Source: CBDULQ01 sp965368115 (GTDB lineage Bacteria > Pseudomonadota > Gammaproteobacteria > SZUA-229). Taken from it: a DNA stretch of 24,103 nucleotides. Location of the stretch: positions 1 to 24,103 of the forward strand of contig CBDULQ010000020.1 of NCBI GenBank assembly GCA_965368115.1. Direction: 5' to 3'. The notes under the pieces were generated by a model. It worked only from the letters and a program-made list of their open reading frames with translations. It ran no database searches and was not told the DNA's origin. Each line of letters begins with the position of its first letter. Position 1 is the first letter of the stretch. Positions 14,927 to 22,898 of the stretch are shown here, piece after piece. The translations under genes and the position numbers were made by a program.

Positions 14927-16639
14927 ATGACAATCAGCACCAATGACACCGCCAACAATACGTCCAGGATTCTGATAGCGGATGATGATCCGTCGATTCT
15001 GTTGTTACTGAAACACATTCTGCTGGCGGAAGGTTACAGTGTAATTGAAGCTAAAAACGGTGTGGAAGCGATAGAAATGTGTGGCCAGCATAGCCTGGAC
15101 CTGGCCATCATTGATATCGTCATGCCGGTGATGGACGGAATTGAAGCCTGTCGAACCATCAATGAGCAAATGACTGATCCACCACCGGTGCTGATGATTA
15201 CTGCACTCGACGATGATGCGTCGGTCGAAAATGCATTCGATGTCGGCGCCACCGATTACGTCACCAAACCCATCAACTGGTCAGTGTTCAAAAACCGGGT
15301 CAAGCGTATCGTTGGTGCCGAGCATTCCAAAAAGACGGTCAGGAAACTTGAATATCATGATCACCTGACCGGCCTGCCTAACCGGGTATTGTTGCTCGAT
15401 CGACTGGAATCCGCTATTTACCGGGCGCGCCGTAACGATACTCACGTCGCCCTGTTCATCATCGATATCGATAATTTCAAACTGATCAACGAAACCCTGG
15501 GACACGACCAGGGGGACATGTTGCTGAGGTCCGTTGCTGAACGCCTGCAGCAGCATATTCGCGATACGGACACCCTGTCGCGCACCAGCGGCGACGAGTT
15601 TGGCCTCATTATCGAGAATGTCAACCGGCTGGAAGATATTGCCCATCTGGCTGAAAGCCTGACGACCCTGCTCGAACACAACATCGTGCTCGCTGAACAG
15701 AGTGTTTATATCAAGGCGAAAATCGGTATCACTCTGTATCCGCAAGACGGCGAAGACGTCGGCACACTGATGAAGAATGCCGATATTGCATTGCATAAGT
15801 CGAAGAAAGAAAGCGGTCAGACCAGTTATAAATTTTTCTCGCCGGAACTCAGTAACAAGGCATTTCGCCGCCTGAATATCGAAAACAGTCTGCGAGGCGC
15901 CATCGAGAATAACCAGCTTGTGGTGTTCTATCAGCCCAAGGTCAACCTGAGCACCGGTCACCCGCAGGGTATGGAAGCGCTGGTCCGCTGGAATCACCCT
16001 GAACACGGCCTGATTCCACCGGACGAGTTCATCCCCATTGCCGAAGAAACCGGACTTATCGTGCCGCTCGGTGAATGGGTTATCAAAACAGCCTGCAAAC
16101 AGTTCTGTAAATGGCGCAGCGAGCATCTCGATATCTCCAACATATCCATCAATGTGTCTGCACGCCAGTTCAAGGAACAGGATCTGGTTAGTTTGTTCGA
16201 ACAAATTTTTTCTGAACTGAAGATCGACCCGACATTCATCGAACTGGAGCTTACCGAAAGCGCCCTGTTACATAATGAAGACAAGGTGGAATCCAAACTC
16301 AGTCGCCTGCATGATATGGGCATCAAGATTTCAATCGACGATTTCGGTACCGGCTATGCGTCCCTCTCTTACCTGAAGCGTCTGCCGATCGATATTCTGA
16401 AAATAGACCGTTCGTTTACCGACGGGATTCTGCACGATTCAGACGACATCGCGATCGTCAACGCCATCACCGGACTGGCCAATGCCCTTAGTCTCGAGCT
16501 GGTCGCAGAAGGTATTGAAACAGCGGACCAGCTGGAAAAAATCGTCAACCTGGGTATCACCCATGGCCAGGGTTTTTACTGGGGAGCTCCCTGTAATGCC
16601 GACGATTACCGGGTGCTGTTCGATCGCATCACATCCTGA
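14927..16639 (+). CDS. Receiver-SGDEF-EAL protein in the quorum-sensing operon
   Basis: 570 residues from the ATG at 14927. A TTG at 14918 overlapping the previous stop (TTGA) is in frame and would add three residues; neither has a good Shine-Dalgarno sequence. Numbers below use the ATG. The receiver covers about 12-128 (D63 in IIDIVMP, T92, K114), the GGDEF domain about 140-305 and the EAL domain about 315-565. The cyclase signature is SGDEF (221-225) instead of GGDEF, with an RxxD site (R212-D215) five residues before it. The phosphodiesterase site looks intact: EAL 350-352, N409, E441/E444, D471-D472, K492 and E528. Net c-di-GMP breakdown is my guess, but some SGDEF domains are active cyclases. 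No kinase is encoded beside it. It meets truD tail to tail with no spacer. Confidence 0.93.
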   Translation: MTISTNDTANNTSRILIADDDPSILLLLKHILLAEGYSVIEAKNGVEAIEMCGQHSLDLAIIDIVMPVMDGIEACRTINEQMTDPPPVLMITALDDDASVENAFDVGATDYVTKPINWSVFKNRVKRIVGAEHSKKTVRKLEYHDHLTGLPNRVLLLDRLESAIYRARRNDTHVALFIIDIDNFKLINETLGHDQGDMLLRSVAERLQQHIRDTDTLSRTSGDEFGLIIENVNRLEDIAHLAESLTTLLEHNIVLAEQSVYIKAKIGITLYPQDGEDVGTLMKNADIALHKSKKESGQTSYKFFSPELSNKAFRRLNIENSLRGAIENNQLVVFYQPKVNLSTGHPQGMEALVRWNHPEHGLIPPDEFIPIAEETGLIVPLGEWVIKTACKQFCKWRSEHLDISNISINVSARQFKEQDLVSLFEQIFSELKIDPTFIELELTESALLHNEDKVESKLSRLHDMGIKISIDDFGTGYASLSYLKRLPIDILKIDRSFTDGILHDSDDIAIVNAITGLANALSLELVAEGIETADQLEKIVNLGITHGQGFYWGAPCNADDYRVLFDRITS

Positions 16640-17677
16640 TCAGGACACTGCTTCGTCAACACTCAGCAATTCACGCATCACCATGGTGGCAAAGGCACCG
16701 GCAGGCAGATTGAAAGAGACCCTTAGCACATCCTCCGCTTCCAGTTGCCAGTCCATCTGCTCCGCCAGCAGGCGTAAGGCCCGCCGCTCCTGTTTCATGC
16801 CCGCCTTCTCCAGGCCTGCACAGAATGCCGGATATTGTTCGGCTAGCTGCAATTCCTGATCCCTGCAGTCTGCTTCTGACAACAGCTCACCACGCCCCCA
16901 CAAAGGACCTGTGGGATGAATATCCAGCAACTCGATGCGTGAACCCAGGTCAGCCGAGCCGTCGTCGACAAAGCAGGCTGACTTGCCCTGCAACTGGAAT
17001 ACATCACCGGCGAGCGGCCGATTCCAGCATCCCTGGCTGACCCTTTGCGACAGATACTGGTTGAACACCCAGGCGCGAGCTGCCGATAAATACAGACCGC
17101 GCTGGTGTTTGCTCACAGACAGGCGTGCACCGGAAAACAGCTGCTCCGCCTGCACCAGGTTCTGCATATCGTGACCAAAACGCTGGGCACCGAAATAATT
17201 TGGCACCCCCTGGTCGCGGATCTGTTGAAGACGTTGTTGCAGTGAGACCGGATCTGCTTCCAGTTGACGAATACGTAGACTGAAGCGGTTTCCGCTATGA
17301 GCCCCCCTGCGCAGCTTGCGATCGTGCCGGCTGGCGCGCAGCACCTCGAATTCGTTGCTGTCCAGCTGCGTCAGGTCCGGATCCTCGCGGCCCGGCAGAT
17401 GGATACTGAACCACTGGCTGGTGATCGCCTGGCGATCCTTGAGACCGGCGTAGCTGACATCACGGGGCCTGACATCCGCTACCCGGGCCAGCTGGCGCGC
17501 GACCCACTCAGTGTTGCTCGCAGTCTTGCGTATCCACAACCACAGATGCTCGCCCTCGCCGCTGGGCTCCACCGGCATGATCTCGTCAACGATGAAATCC
17601 GCTGTTTGCTGTTTGATGACACCACGCCCCACCGGCGCGCCAAAGGCCCGCTCAAGGCCGGAAAAACAATACGACAT
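16640..17677 (-). CDS. truD: tRNA pseudouridine(13) synthase
   Basis: A 345-residue enzyme that isomerises U13 of tRNA-Glu to pseudouridine. The N-terminus contains the family segment TADFIVDE. The catalytic Asp is D81 in YAGLKDRQAITSQWFS. The TruD-specific motif PNYFGAQRFGHD is at about 159-170, and the long insertion domain between the two halves of the catalytic fold is present. The length is normal for TruD. The stop abuts the stop of the EAL gene on the other strand. Divergent from the tetR-type gene, with about 140 bases between starts. Confidence 0.96.
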   Translation of the reverse strand: MSYCFSGLERAFGAPVGRGVIKQQTADFIVDEIMPVEPSGEGEHLWLWIRKTASNTEWVARQLARVADVRPRDVSYAGLKDRQAITSQWFSIHLPGREDPDLTQLDSNEFEVLRASRHDRKLRRGAHSGNRFSLRIRQLEADPVSLQQRLQQIRDQGVPNYFGAQRFGHDMQNLVQAEQLFSGARLSVSKHQRGLYLSAARAWVFNQYLSQRVSQGCWNRPLAGDVFQLQGKSACFVDDGSADLGSRIELLDIHPTGPLWGRGELLSEADCRDQELQLAEQYPAFCAGLEKAGMKQERRALRLLAEQMDWQLEAEDVLRVSFNLPAGAFATMVMRELLSVDEAVS

Positions 17678-17754
17678 ACCTGTTCAATTCCTGAAAACTA
17701 AAAACCACCCCATCAGTGATCGACGCCAGCTGTATATAACATCGACACGGAATT

Positions 17755-17780
17755 CCGGGAAAATTTCCCGGTCATTTTTT
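17755..17780 (+). terminator. Hairpin with T-run upstream of tetR
   Basis: CCGGGAAA (17755-17762), one base, TTTCCCGG (17764-17771), then TCATTTTTT. This is terminator-like on the plus strand, but lies only six bases before the tetR -35 box with no plus-strand gene directly upstream. It could shield the tetR promoter from incoming transcription or be a binding site. Confidence 0.5.
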
Positions 17781-17785
17781 ACGCA

Positions 17786-17813
17786 TTGACATTTTTTGAC
17801 GCTCCGTCATATT
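17786..17813 (+). promoter_or_regulatory. tetR promoter with embedded palindromic operator
   Basis: A perfect -35 (TTGACA, 17786-17791), a 16-base spacer and a -10-like CATATT (17808-17813). The spacer contains TGACG-CTC-CGTCA (17797-17809), a perfect dyad that touches the -10. A repressor bound there would block the polymerase, so autorepression by the TetR protein is likely. The predicted start of transcription falls at about 17819-17821, on or next to the start codon, implying a leaderless mRNA. Confidence 0.65.
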
Positions 17814-17820
17814 GTACCCC

Positions 17821-18549
17821 ATGACGCGAACACAGCGAAAACAACGAGAATGGCAGCAACGGGAACAGTTAATCCTGGATACCGCCCAGCATATCCTTAA
17901 TGCCGAAGGTTATGCCAGCCTGACCATGGAGCGTGTGGCGTTGGAAATCGAATATTCCAAGGGCACGATCTACAACCACTTCAGCAGCAAGGAAGAGATC
18001 ATCAGCTCCATCAGCTGTCGCTGTCTAAACCGACTGGGTGAACTGTTCAGCCGTGCTGTACATTACCAGTCGCATACCCGAGCACGTATCTCGGCCATCG
18101 TGATTGCCCATAGCCTGTACGCCCTGCTTCATCCGACCGAAATACAGAATATGCAGATTACCAAATCACGCGCTATTCGCGATCGAATTTCCGAAGACCG
18201 GCAAGCGGATATTCTGGCCCTGGAGCAACAAGTGACCGGTATCGCCATGGACATCGTTGCCGAAGCGATCAGTATCGGTGACATACCTGAACATCACGGC
18301 CACGATATCGACAGCATTGTATTCGGTCTGTGGACTATGGGCTACGGCTCCAACCTGCTTCACCTGTCAGGCATCCCGTTCGCAAAACTGGGCATGCGCA
18401 ATCCACTGGATATTGTCTGGACCAACAGCAACAAACTGCTCGACAGCTACCAATGGGCGCCGACCAGCGAGACTCTTGACCTCGAGGCGCTTTATCAAAC
18501 TATTAGCAACGATTTATATAAAGAAGAAATACAACAAATACACACTTAG
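17821..18549 (+). CDS. TetR family transcription regulator
   Basis: 242 residues from the ATG at 17821; a TTG three codons upstream (17812) overlaps the predicted -10 and is rejected. The N-terminal HTH is typical of TetR: ILDTAQHILNAEGYASLTMERVALEIEYSKGTIYNHFSSKEEII, with the recognition helix near SKGTIYNHF. The C-terminal part is helical and ligand-specific and gives no hint of the inducer. There is no Shine-Dalgarno sequence, in keeping with a leaderless transcript. It is the first gene of the export cassette, 12 bases before the permease gene, so it probably represses the cassette as well as itself, through the palindrome in its promoter. Confidence 0.93.
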   Translation: MTRTQRKQREWQQREQLILDTAQHILNAEGYASLTMERVALEIEYSKGTIYNHFSSKEEIISSISCRCLNRLGELFSRAVHYQSHTRARISAIVIAHSLYALLHPTEIQNMQITKSRAIRDRISEDRQADILALEQQVTGIAMDIVAEAISIGDIPEHHGHDIDSIVFGLWTMGYGSNLLHLSGIPFAKLGMRNPLDIVWTNSNKLLDSYQWAPTSETLDLEALYQTISNDLYKEEIQQIHT

Positions 18550-18561
18550 ATGGAGTGACCC

Positions 18562-20874
18562 ATGGTCTCTTACACGGAATGGATACTCAAGCATCGTTAC
18601 ATCGTGGTTGCATTGACGGTCGGCCTTATACTGGCACTGGGATACGGCGCCAAACGACTGAGTTTCACCAATGATTATCGTGTTTTTTTCAGCGCATCCA
18701 ACCCCCAGTTGAATGCATTCGAAAACCTGCAAAACACGTACACCAAGAACGACAATGTGCTGATCGTTATTTCACCGGACAGCGGCAATGTGTTCGATCG
18801 GGAAACCCTGGCAGCGATACAGGAAATGACTGATCGAGCCTGGCAGATTCCTTTTTCGATTCGCGTCGACTCGGTTACCAACTTCATGCACTCTTACGCC
18901 GAGCAGGATGACATCATTATCGATGATCTTGTGGCTGATGACGCCTCGGACCTGAGCGATCAACAGCTGCGGCACATCAGGCAAATCGCGTTACAGGAAC
19001 CCGAACTGATCAATCGCCTGGTATCACCGGACAGTTCGCACACCGGGATCAATATCACCATTCAGCTTCCCGGAGAGGACCAGCTTCACGAAAATCCACA
19101 AGTCGTGGAATTCGTGCGTACCATGCGTGATGAATTCAGTACACGCTACCCTCAGCTGGATATCCATCTGGCCGGGATTTCAATGATGAACAATGCTTTT
19201 TCCGAGGCCAGTATCAATGATGGCAAAACCCTGATTCCTGCCGCTTTCATCGGCATTGCCATTATGCTGCTCATTCTGCTTCGCGGCGTAAGTGCGACCT
19301 TCGCCACCATACTGGTCGTCATGTTTTCAATTGTCGGCGCAATGGGCATCGCCGGGTATCTTGGCATACGCCTCACACCGCCTTCGGCATCTGCCCCCAT
19401 CATTATTCTAACCATTGCGATTGCCGGCGCTGTTCACCTGCTGGTTACCATGTTACAGGAAATCCATCGAGGCCTGTCTAAAAGCCAGGCCATCTCAGAA
19501 AGCATGCGCGTTAATTTTCAGCCGATATTTTTAACTGCACTCACCACATCGATCGGGTTTCTGAGCCTGAACAGCAGTGATGCCCCACCCTTCAGGGATC
19601 TCGGAAATATATCGACCTTCGGCGTCATAATCTCGTTTATTCTGACCGTGACTTTCCTGCCTGCCGTCATGTCCATTGCACCGATCAAGGCTCGGCATTT
19701 CGTCGTTGGCACGCGCCCCATGCAATTGCTCGGTGATTTCGTCGTCAACCATCAGTCCCGGCTTATTATCGGCCTGGGACTCGTGTCGATACTGGCAATT
19801 GCGATGATTCCACGCAATGAACTCAACGACGTATTCGTCAATTACTTTGACCGTTCCGTCCCATTCCGGGTCGATACCGATTATGCAACCCAGCATCTTA
19901 CCGGCACTTACACCATCAGTTACTCGATAGATAGCAATGTACCTGGCGGGGTCAGCGATCCCGAGTTTCTCAGTAAAGTCGAAGCCTTTGCCAACTGGTA
20001 CCGTAAGCAACCGGAGGTACTCCACGTATCCAGCGTCACCGAGGTATTTAAACGCCTGAATAAGAACATGCATGGAGACAACACCGAGTATTACAGAATC
20101 CCGGATCAGCGGGAGGAAGCGGCCCAGTATCTGATCCTTTATGAGATGTCACTACCCAAAGGGCGCGACCTCACCAATCAGATCGACCTGGATAAAAAAG
20201 CAACGCGCCTGAATGTGACACTCAAAACCATATCATCCAATCAGATTCTTGGCCTTGAAGAACGAGCCAACCAGTGGATGCAGGCGAACATGCCTGAGCA
20301 TGTGGCGCTGGGAGCCAGCCCGGCAATTATGTTTGCGCACATTGGGAAACGCAATATCATCAGTATGCTAACCGGCACAACCATGGCATTGATTCTGATA
20401 TCCGCCATCCTGATCATTGCACTGCGATCATTCAAATACGGACTGATCAGCCTGATGCCTAATTTGTTGCCTGCGGCTGTTGCTTTCGGTATCTGGGGCC
20501 TGATAGTCGGAGAAGTTGGCCTTGCCTTATCTGTCGTTACCGCCATGACGCTGGGAATTGTTGTCGATGATACTGTTCACTATATGAGCAAATACATTCG
20601 TGCAAGAAAAGAAAAAGGACTGAATAGCCACCAGGCAGTTCGTTATGCCTTCAACAACGTCGGTGTCGCCTTATGGGTCACCTCAGCGGTATTAGTTGTC
20701 GGCTTCCTGATCCTGTCCCGTTCATCATTCGAGCTCAACTCTGGCATGGGTCTGATGACCAGCCTGATCATCTTTATCGCCCTGGTGCTCGACTTCCTGT
20801 TACTCCCTCCTCTATTGATGAAACTGGACGCAAGCAAAGAGGAAAAACTATCTCTCGCGGAGCAAAATACATGA
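18562..20874 (+). CDS. RND superfamily (MMPL-type) permease
   Basis: A 770-residue inner membrane transporter with the RND two-half layout: TM1 (about 13-29), a periplasmic loop (about 30-220), TM2-6 (about 224-373), TM7 (about 400-416), a second periplasmic loop (about 417-598) and TM8-12 (about 600-753). At under 800 residues it belongs to the small MMPL/SSD-like class, related to hopanoid and lipid exporters, not to the 1000-residue AcrB class. The C-terminal half carries an acidic pair (D669-D670 in GIVVDDTVHYM), the probable proton relay; the matching spot in the N-terminal half (IAIAGAVHLL, G289) has no acid. A GGAG precedes the ATG, and the stop overlaps the next start by four bases (ATGA). 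The substrate is unknown; context suggests a lipid or other hydrophobic molecule. Confidence 0.93.
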   Translation: MVSYTEWILKHRYIVVALTVGLILALGYGAKRLSFTNDYRVFFSASNPQLNAFENLQNTYTKNDNVLIVISPDSGNVFDRETLAAIQEMTDRAWQIPFSIRVDSVTNFMHSYAEQDDIIIDDLVADDASDLSDQQLRHIRQIALQEPELINRLVSPDSSHTGINITIQLPGEDQLHENPQVVEFVRTMRDEFSTRYPQLDIHLAGISMMNNAFSEASINDGKTLIPAAFIGIAIMLLILLRGVSATFATILVVMFSIVGAMGIAGYLGIRLTPPSASAPIIILTIAIAGAVHLLVTMLQEIHRGLSKSQAISESMRVNFQPIFLTALTTSIGFLSLNSSDAPPFRDLGNISTFGVIISFILTVTFLPAVMSIAPIKARHFVVGTRPMQLLGDFVVNHQSRLIIGLGLVSILAIAMIPRNELNDVFVNYFDRSVPFRVDTDYATQHLTGTYTISYSIDSNVPGGVSDPEFLSKVEAFANWYRKQPEVLHVSSVTEVFKRLNKNMHGDNTEYYRIPDQREEAAQYLILYEMSLPKGRDLTNQIDLDKKATRLNVTLKTISSNQILGLEERANQWMQANMPEHVALGASPAIMFAHIGKRNIISMLTGTTMALILISAILIIALRSFKYGLISLMPNLLPAAVAFGIWGLIVGEVGLALSVVTAMTLGIVVDDTVHYMSKYIRARKEKGLNSHQAVRYAFNNVGVALWVTSAVLVVGFLILSRSSFELNSGMGLMTSLIIFIALVLDFLLLPPLLMKLDASKEEKLSLAEQNT

Positions 20875-21659
20875 ACAAAACGATTCCTTTTTTTATTTCA
20901 CTATTCGCCCTGCTCTTTGTTGGCACCCTGTCCGCTGACCAGGCGAAAGAAGAAGGCCTACGCATAGCTACTGAATCCGACCGGCGTGACTCCGGTTTCA
21001 AAAACCAGACCGCCGCCCTGATCATGGAACTGAAAAACAGCCAGGGCGACACCAGTTCGCGAGAAATCCGCGTCAAAACTCTGGAGGTGGAAAATGATGG
21101 CGATAAAAGCTTAACTATTTTCGATAAACCTGCTGATGTTAAAGGCACCGCATTTCTGACTTACTCTCACGCCAGGGAACCTGACGATCAGTGGATTTAT
21201 CTTCCGGCGATCAAACGAATCAAACGCATCAGCTCAAAAAACAAATCGGGTCCGTTCATGGGTAGCGAATTTGCTTACGAAGACCTGTCGTCTCAGGAAA
21301 TCGAGAAGTACACATATCGTTATCTACGCGATGAAGACATCAACGGCACTAGTTGTTATGTAGTGGAACGCATACCCGCATATAAACACTCTGGCTACAG
21401 CCGGCAGATTGCCTGGATCAACAAACAGGAATACCGTCCTGAAAAAATTGAATTTTATGATCAGAAAAATGCTCTGTTAAAAACACTAACCTACAGCGGC
21501 TATAAACAGTATCTGGATCAATACTGGCGCGCCGACGAAATGAACATGACCAATCATCAAACCGGCAAATCAACTCGACTCATCTGGTCAGATTATATGT
21601 TTCGCACAGACCTGGATACCGGTGACTTCAATCGCAGCAGCCTTAAAAGAGCTCGATAA
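20871..21659 (+). CDS. LolA-like periplasmic protein (outer membrane lipoprotein-sorting family)
   Basis: 262 residues from the ATG at 20871, which has a GGAG at good spacing and overlaps the permease stop by four bases. The frame remains open upstream inside the permease gene, and that longer form is rejected. A clear signal peptide (MNKTIPFFISLFALLFVGTLSA) has its likely cleavage site before DQAKE. The mature part has the LolA/LolB-like half-barrel pattern, with the hallmark run WIYLPAIKRIKRIS followed by GPFMGSEFAYEDLS, typical of the LolA-like partner proteins of MMPL permeases. It is not LolA itself: the sequence type differs and there is no lolA neighbourhood. The likely role is to carry a hydrophobic cargo across the periplasm between the permease and the barrel encoded next. 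Confidence 0.9.
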   Translation: MNKTIPFFISLFALLFVGTLSADQAKEEGLRIATESDRRDSGFKNQTAALIMELKNSQGDTSSREIRVKTLEVENDGDKSLTIFDKPADVKGTAFLTYSHAREPDDQWIYLPAIKRIKRISSKNKSGPFMGSEFAYEDLSSQEIEKYTYRYLRDEDINGTSCYVVERIPAYKHSGYSRQIAWINKQEYRPEKIEFYDQKNALLKTLTYSGYKQYLDQYWRADEMNMTNHQTGKSTRLIWSDYMFRTDLDTGDFNRSSLKRAR

Positions 21660-21671
21660 CCCGGCCTGATC

Positions 21672-22874
21672 ATGACAATAAAGAGACACCCGATACTTTC
21701 TATATCGCTTGCTTCTGCAAGCATTCTGTTTAATGTCGATTCTCTTGCCGTAGACATTACTTCTCGACTTGAATTGCAGAACCGTTATTTTCCGTCTGAG
21801 CCGGTCACGCCAAACAGTCAGCAACACAGTAATTATCTATCTACGGCACTTGAATCCGAATTTTATTACCGTAGTGATAGCGATGACTCGAGCCTGTTAT
21901 TTAAACCCTACATCCGTCTGGACCAGCACGACAGCCAACGATCTCATGGTGACATCAGGGAATTATACTGGCTCAACGCCGCAGGCAGCTGGCAATTCAA
22001 GGCAGGAATCAGCAAGGTTTTCTGGGGGGTAACCGAATCACAACACCTGGTCGATGTCATTAATCAAACCGACCTGGTCGAAAACATCGACGGAGAAGAT
22101 AAACTGGGTCAGCCCATGATACAGTTCAGCTATGAAAACAGCAGCGGCCTGATCGATTTTTTTGTTTTACCTTATTTCCGGGAACGGCTGTTTTCCGAGG
22201 ATGAAGGGCGACCACTTTTTCCTGCGAACCTGAATTACGATGACGCTCTTTACGAATCTAATGACAAACGAAGACATATCGATTATGCAGTCCGGTTGTT
22301 GAGTTTTCTCGACGACCTGGAATTGGGCATTTCATATTTCGACGGCACCAGCCGAGACCCGGACTTTGTAGCGGACCCGGCAGATGGGCGACTGACACCT
22401 TTCTACCGTCAGATGGAGCAATGGGGTCTGGACGCACAGATTACTACAGACGAGTGGCTATTCAAGCTGGAGTCTATCAAACGTAACTGGAGCGCAGAAG
22501 ACTATTTTGCAGGAACAACAGGATTTGAATATACGTTTGTTGGCATTCTGGACAGTGACAGCGACCTGGGCGCGATCTTTGAATACCTGTACGATGAGCG
22601 AGGTGATCGCGCACTAAGCCTGTTCCAAAACGACGTCATGGTAGGATTCAGGTGGACAATGAATGACACCCAGTCGACTGAAGCCCTCCTTGGCCTCATC
22701 GTCGATCGTGATAATCAGGATCGGCTGATTAGCATCGAGGCTAGTCGACGCCTCGCCGCCAACTGGACGATCGAGCTTGAAGCCAGATCATTTTTCAGCA
22801 AATCGACTTTTAGTCCGCTATACCCTGTCCGGCGAGACGATTTTATCCAGCTCCAGTTAAACTACTATTTTTAG
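21672..22874 (+). CDS. Outer membrane beta-barrel protein of the export cassette
   Basis: 400 residues, starting 12 bases after the LolA-like gene. The N-terminus looks like a signal peptide (to about ...FNVDSLA, then VDITSRL). The rest is a series of alternating aromatic/polar strands (for example WLFKLESIKRNW, VGFRWTMNDTQSTEALLGLIV, TIELEARSFFSK) ending in FIQLQLNYYF; a C-terminal Phe with alternating hydrophobics is the usual BAM recognition signal for barrels. It resembles the DUF1302-like barrels that accompany LolA-like/RND pairs, but I cannot confirm the family. It may receive the cargo at the outer membrane or form a pore. Convergent with the PhnD-like gene. Confidence 0.85.
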   Translation: MTIKRHPILSISLASASILFNVDSLAVDITSRLELQNRYFPSEPVTPNSQQHSNYLSTALESEFYYRSDSDDSSLLFKPYIRLDQHDSQRSHGDIRELYWLNAAGSWQFKAGISKVFWGVTESQHLVDVINQTDLVENIDGEDKLGQPMIQFSYENSSGLIDFFVLPYFRERLFSEDEGRPLFPANLNYDDALYESNDKRRHIDYAVRLLSFLDDLELGISYFDGTSRDPDFVADPADGRLTPFYRQMEQWGLDAQITTDEWLFKLESIKRNWSAEDYFAGTTGFEYTFVGILDSDSDLGAIFEYLYDERGDRALSLFQNDVMVGFRWTMNDTQSTEALLGLIVDRDNQDRLISIEASRRLAANWTIELEARSFFSKSTFSPLYPVRRDDFIQLQLNYYF

Positions 22875-22880
22875 ACAGAC

Positions 22881-22898
22881 ACCAGCCTAGTTGCTGGT
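22881..22898. terminator. Hairpin between convergent genes
   Basis: ACCAGC (22881-22886), a 6-base loop, GCTGGT (22893-22898), located just after the barrel gene stop. The stop of the opposite gene (22887-22889) is in the loop. There is no T-run, so it is a weak candidate. Confidence 0.4.

Noticed and set aside
15281..16204. 307-codon minus-strand ORF
   Set aside because: Antisense shadow of the GGDEF-EAL coding sequence.
17812..17820. TTG start for the TetR protein
   Set aside because: It overlaps the predicted -10 box and has no ribosome binding site; the ATG at 17821 fits better.
20673..20870. Upstream extension of the LolA-like protein inside the permease gene
   Set aside because: The ATG at 20871 starts a proper signal peptide behind GGAG; the longer form would bury it.
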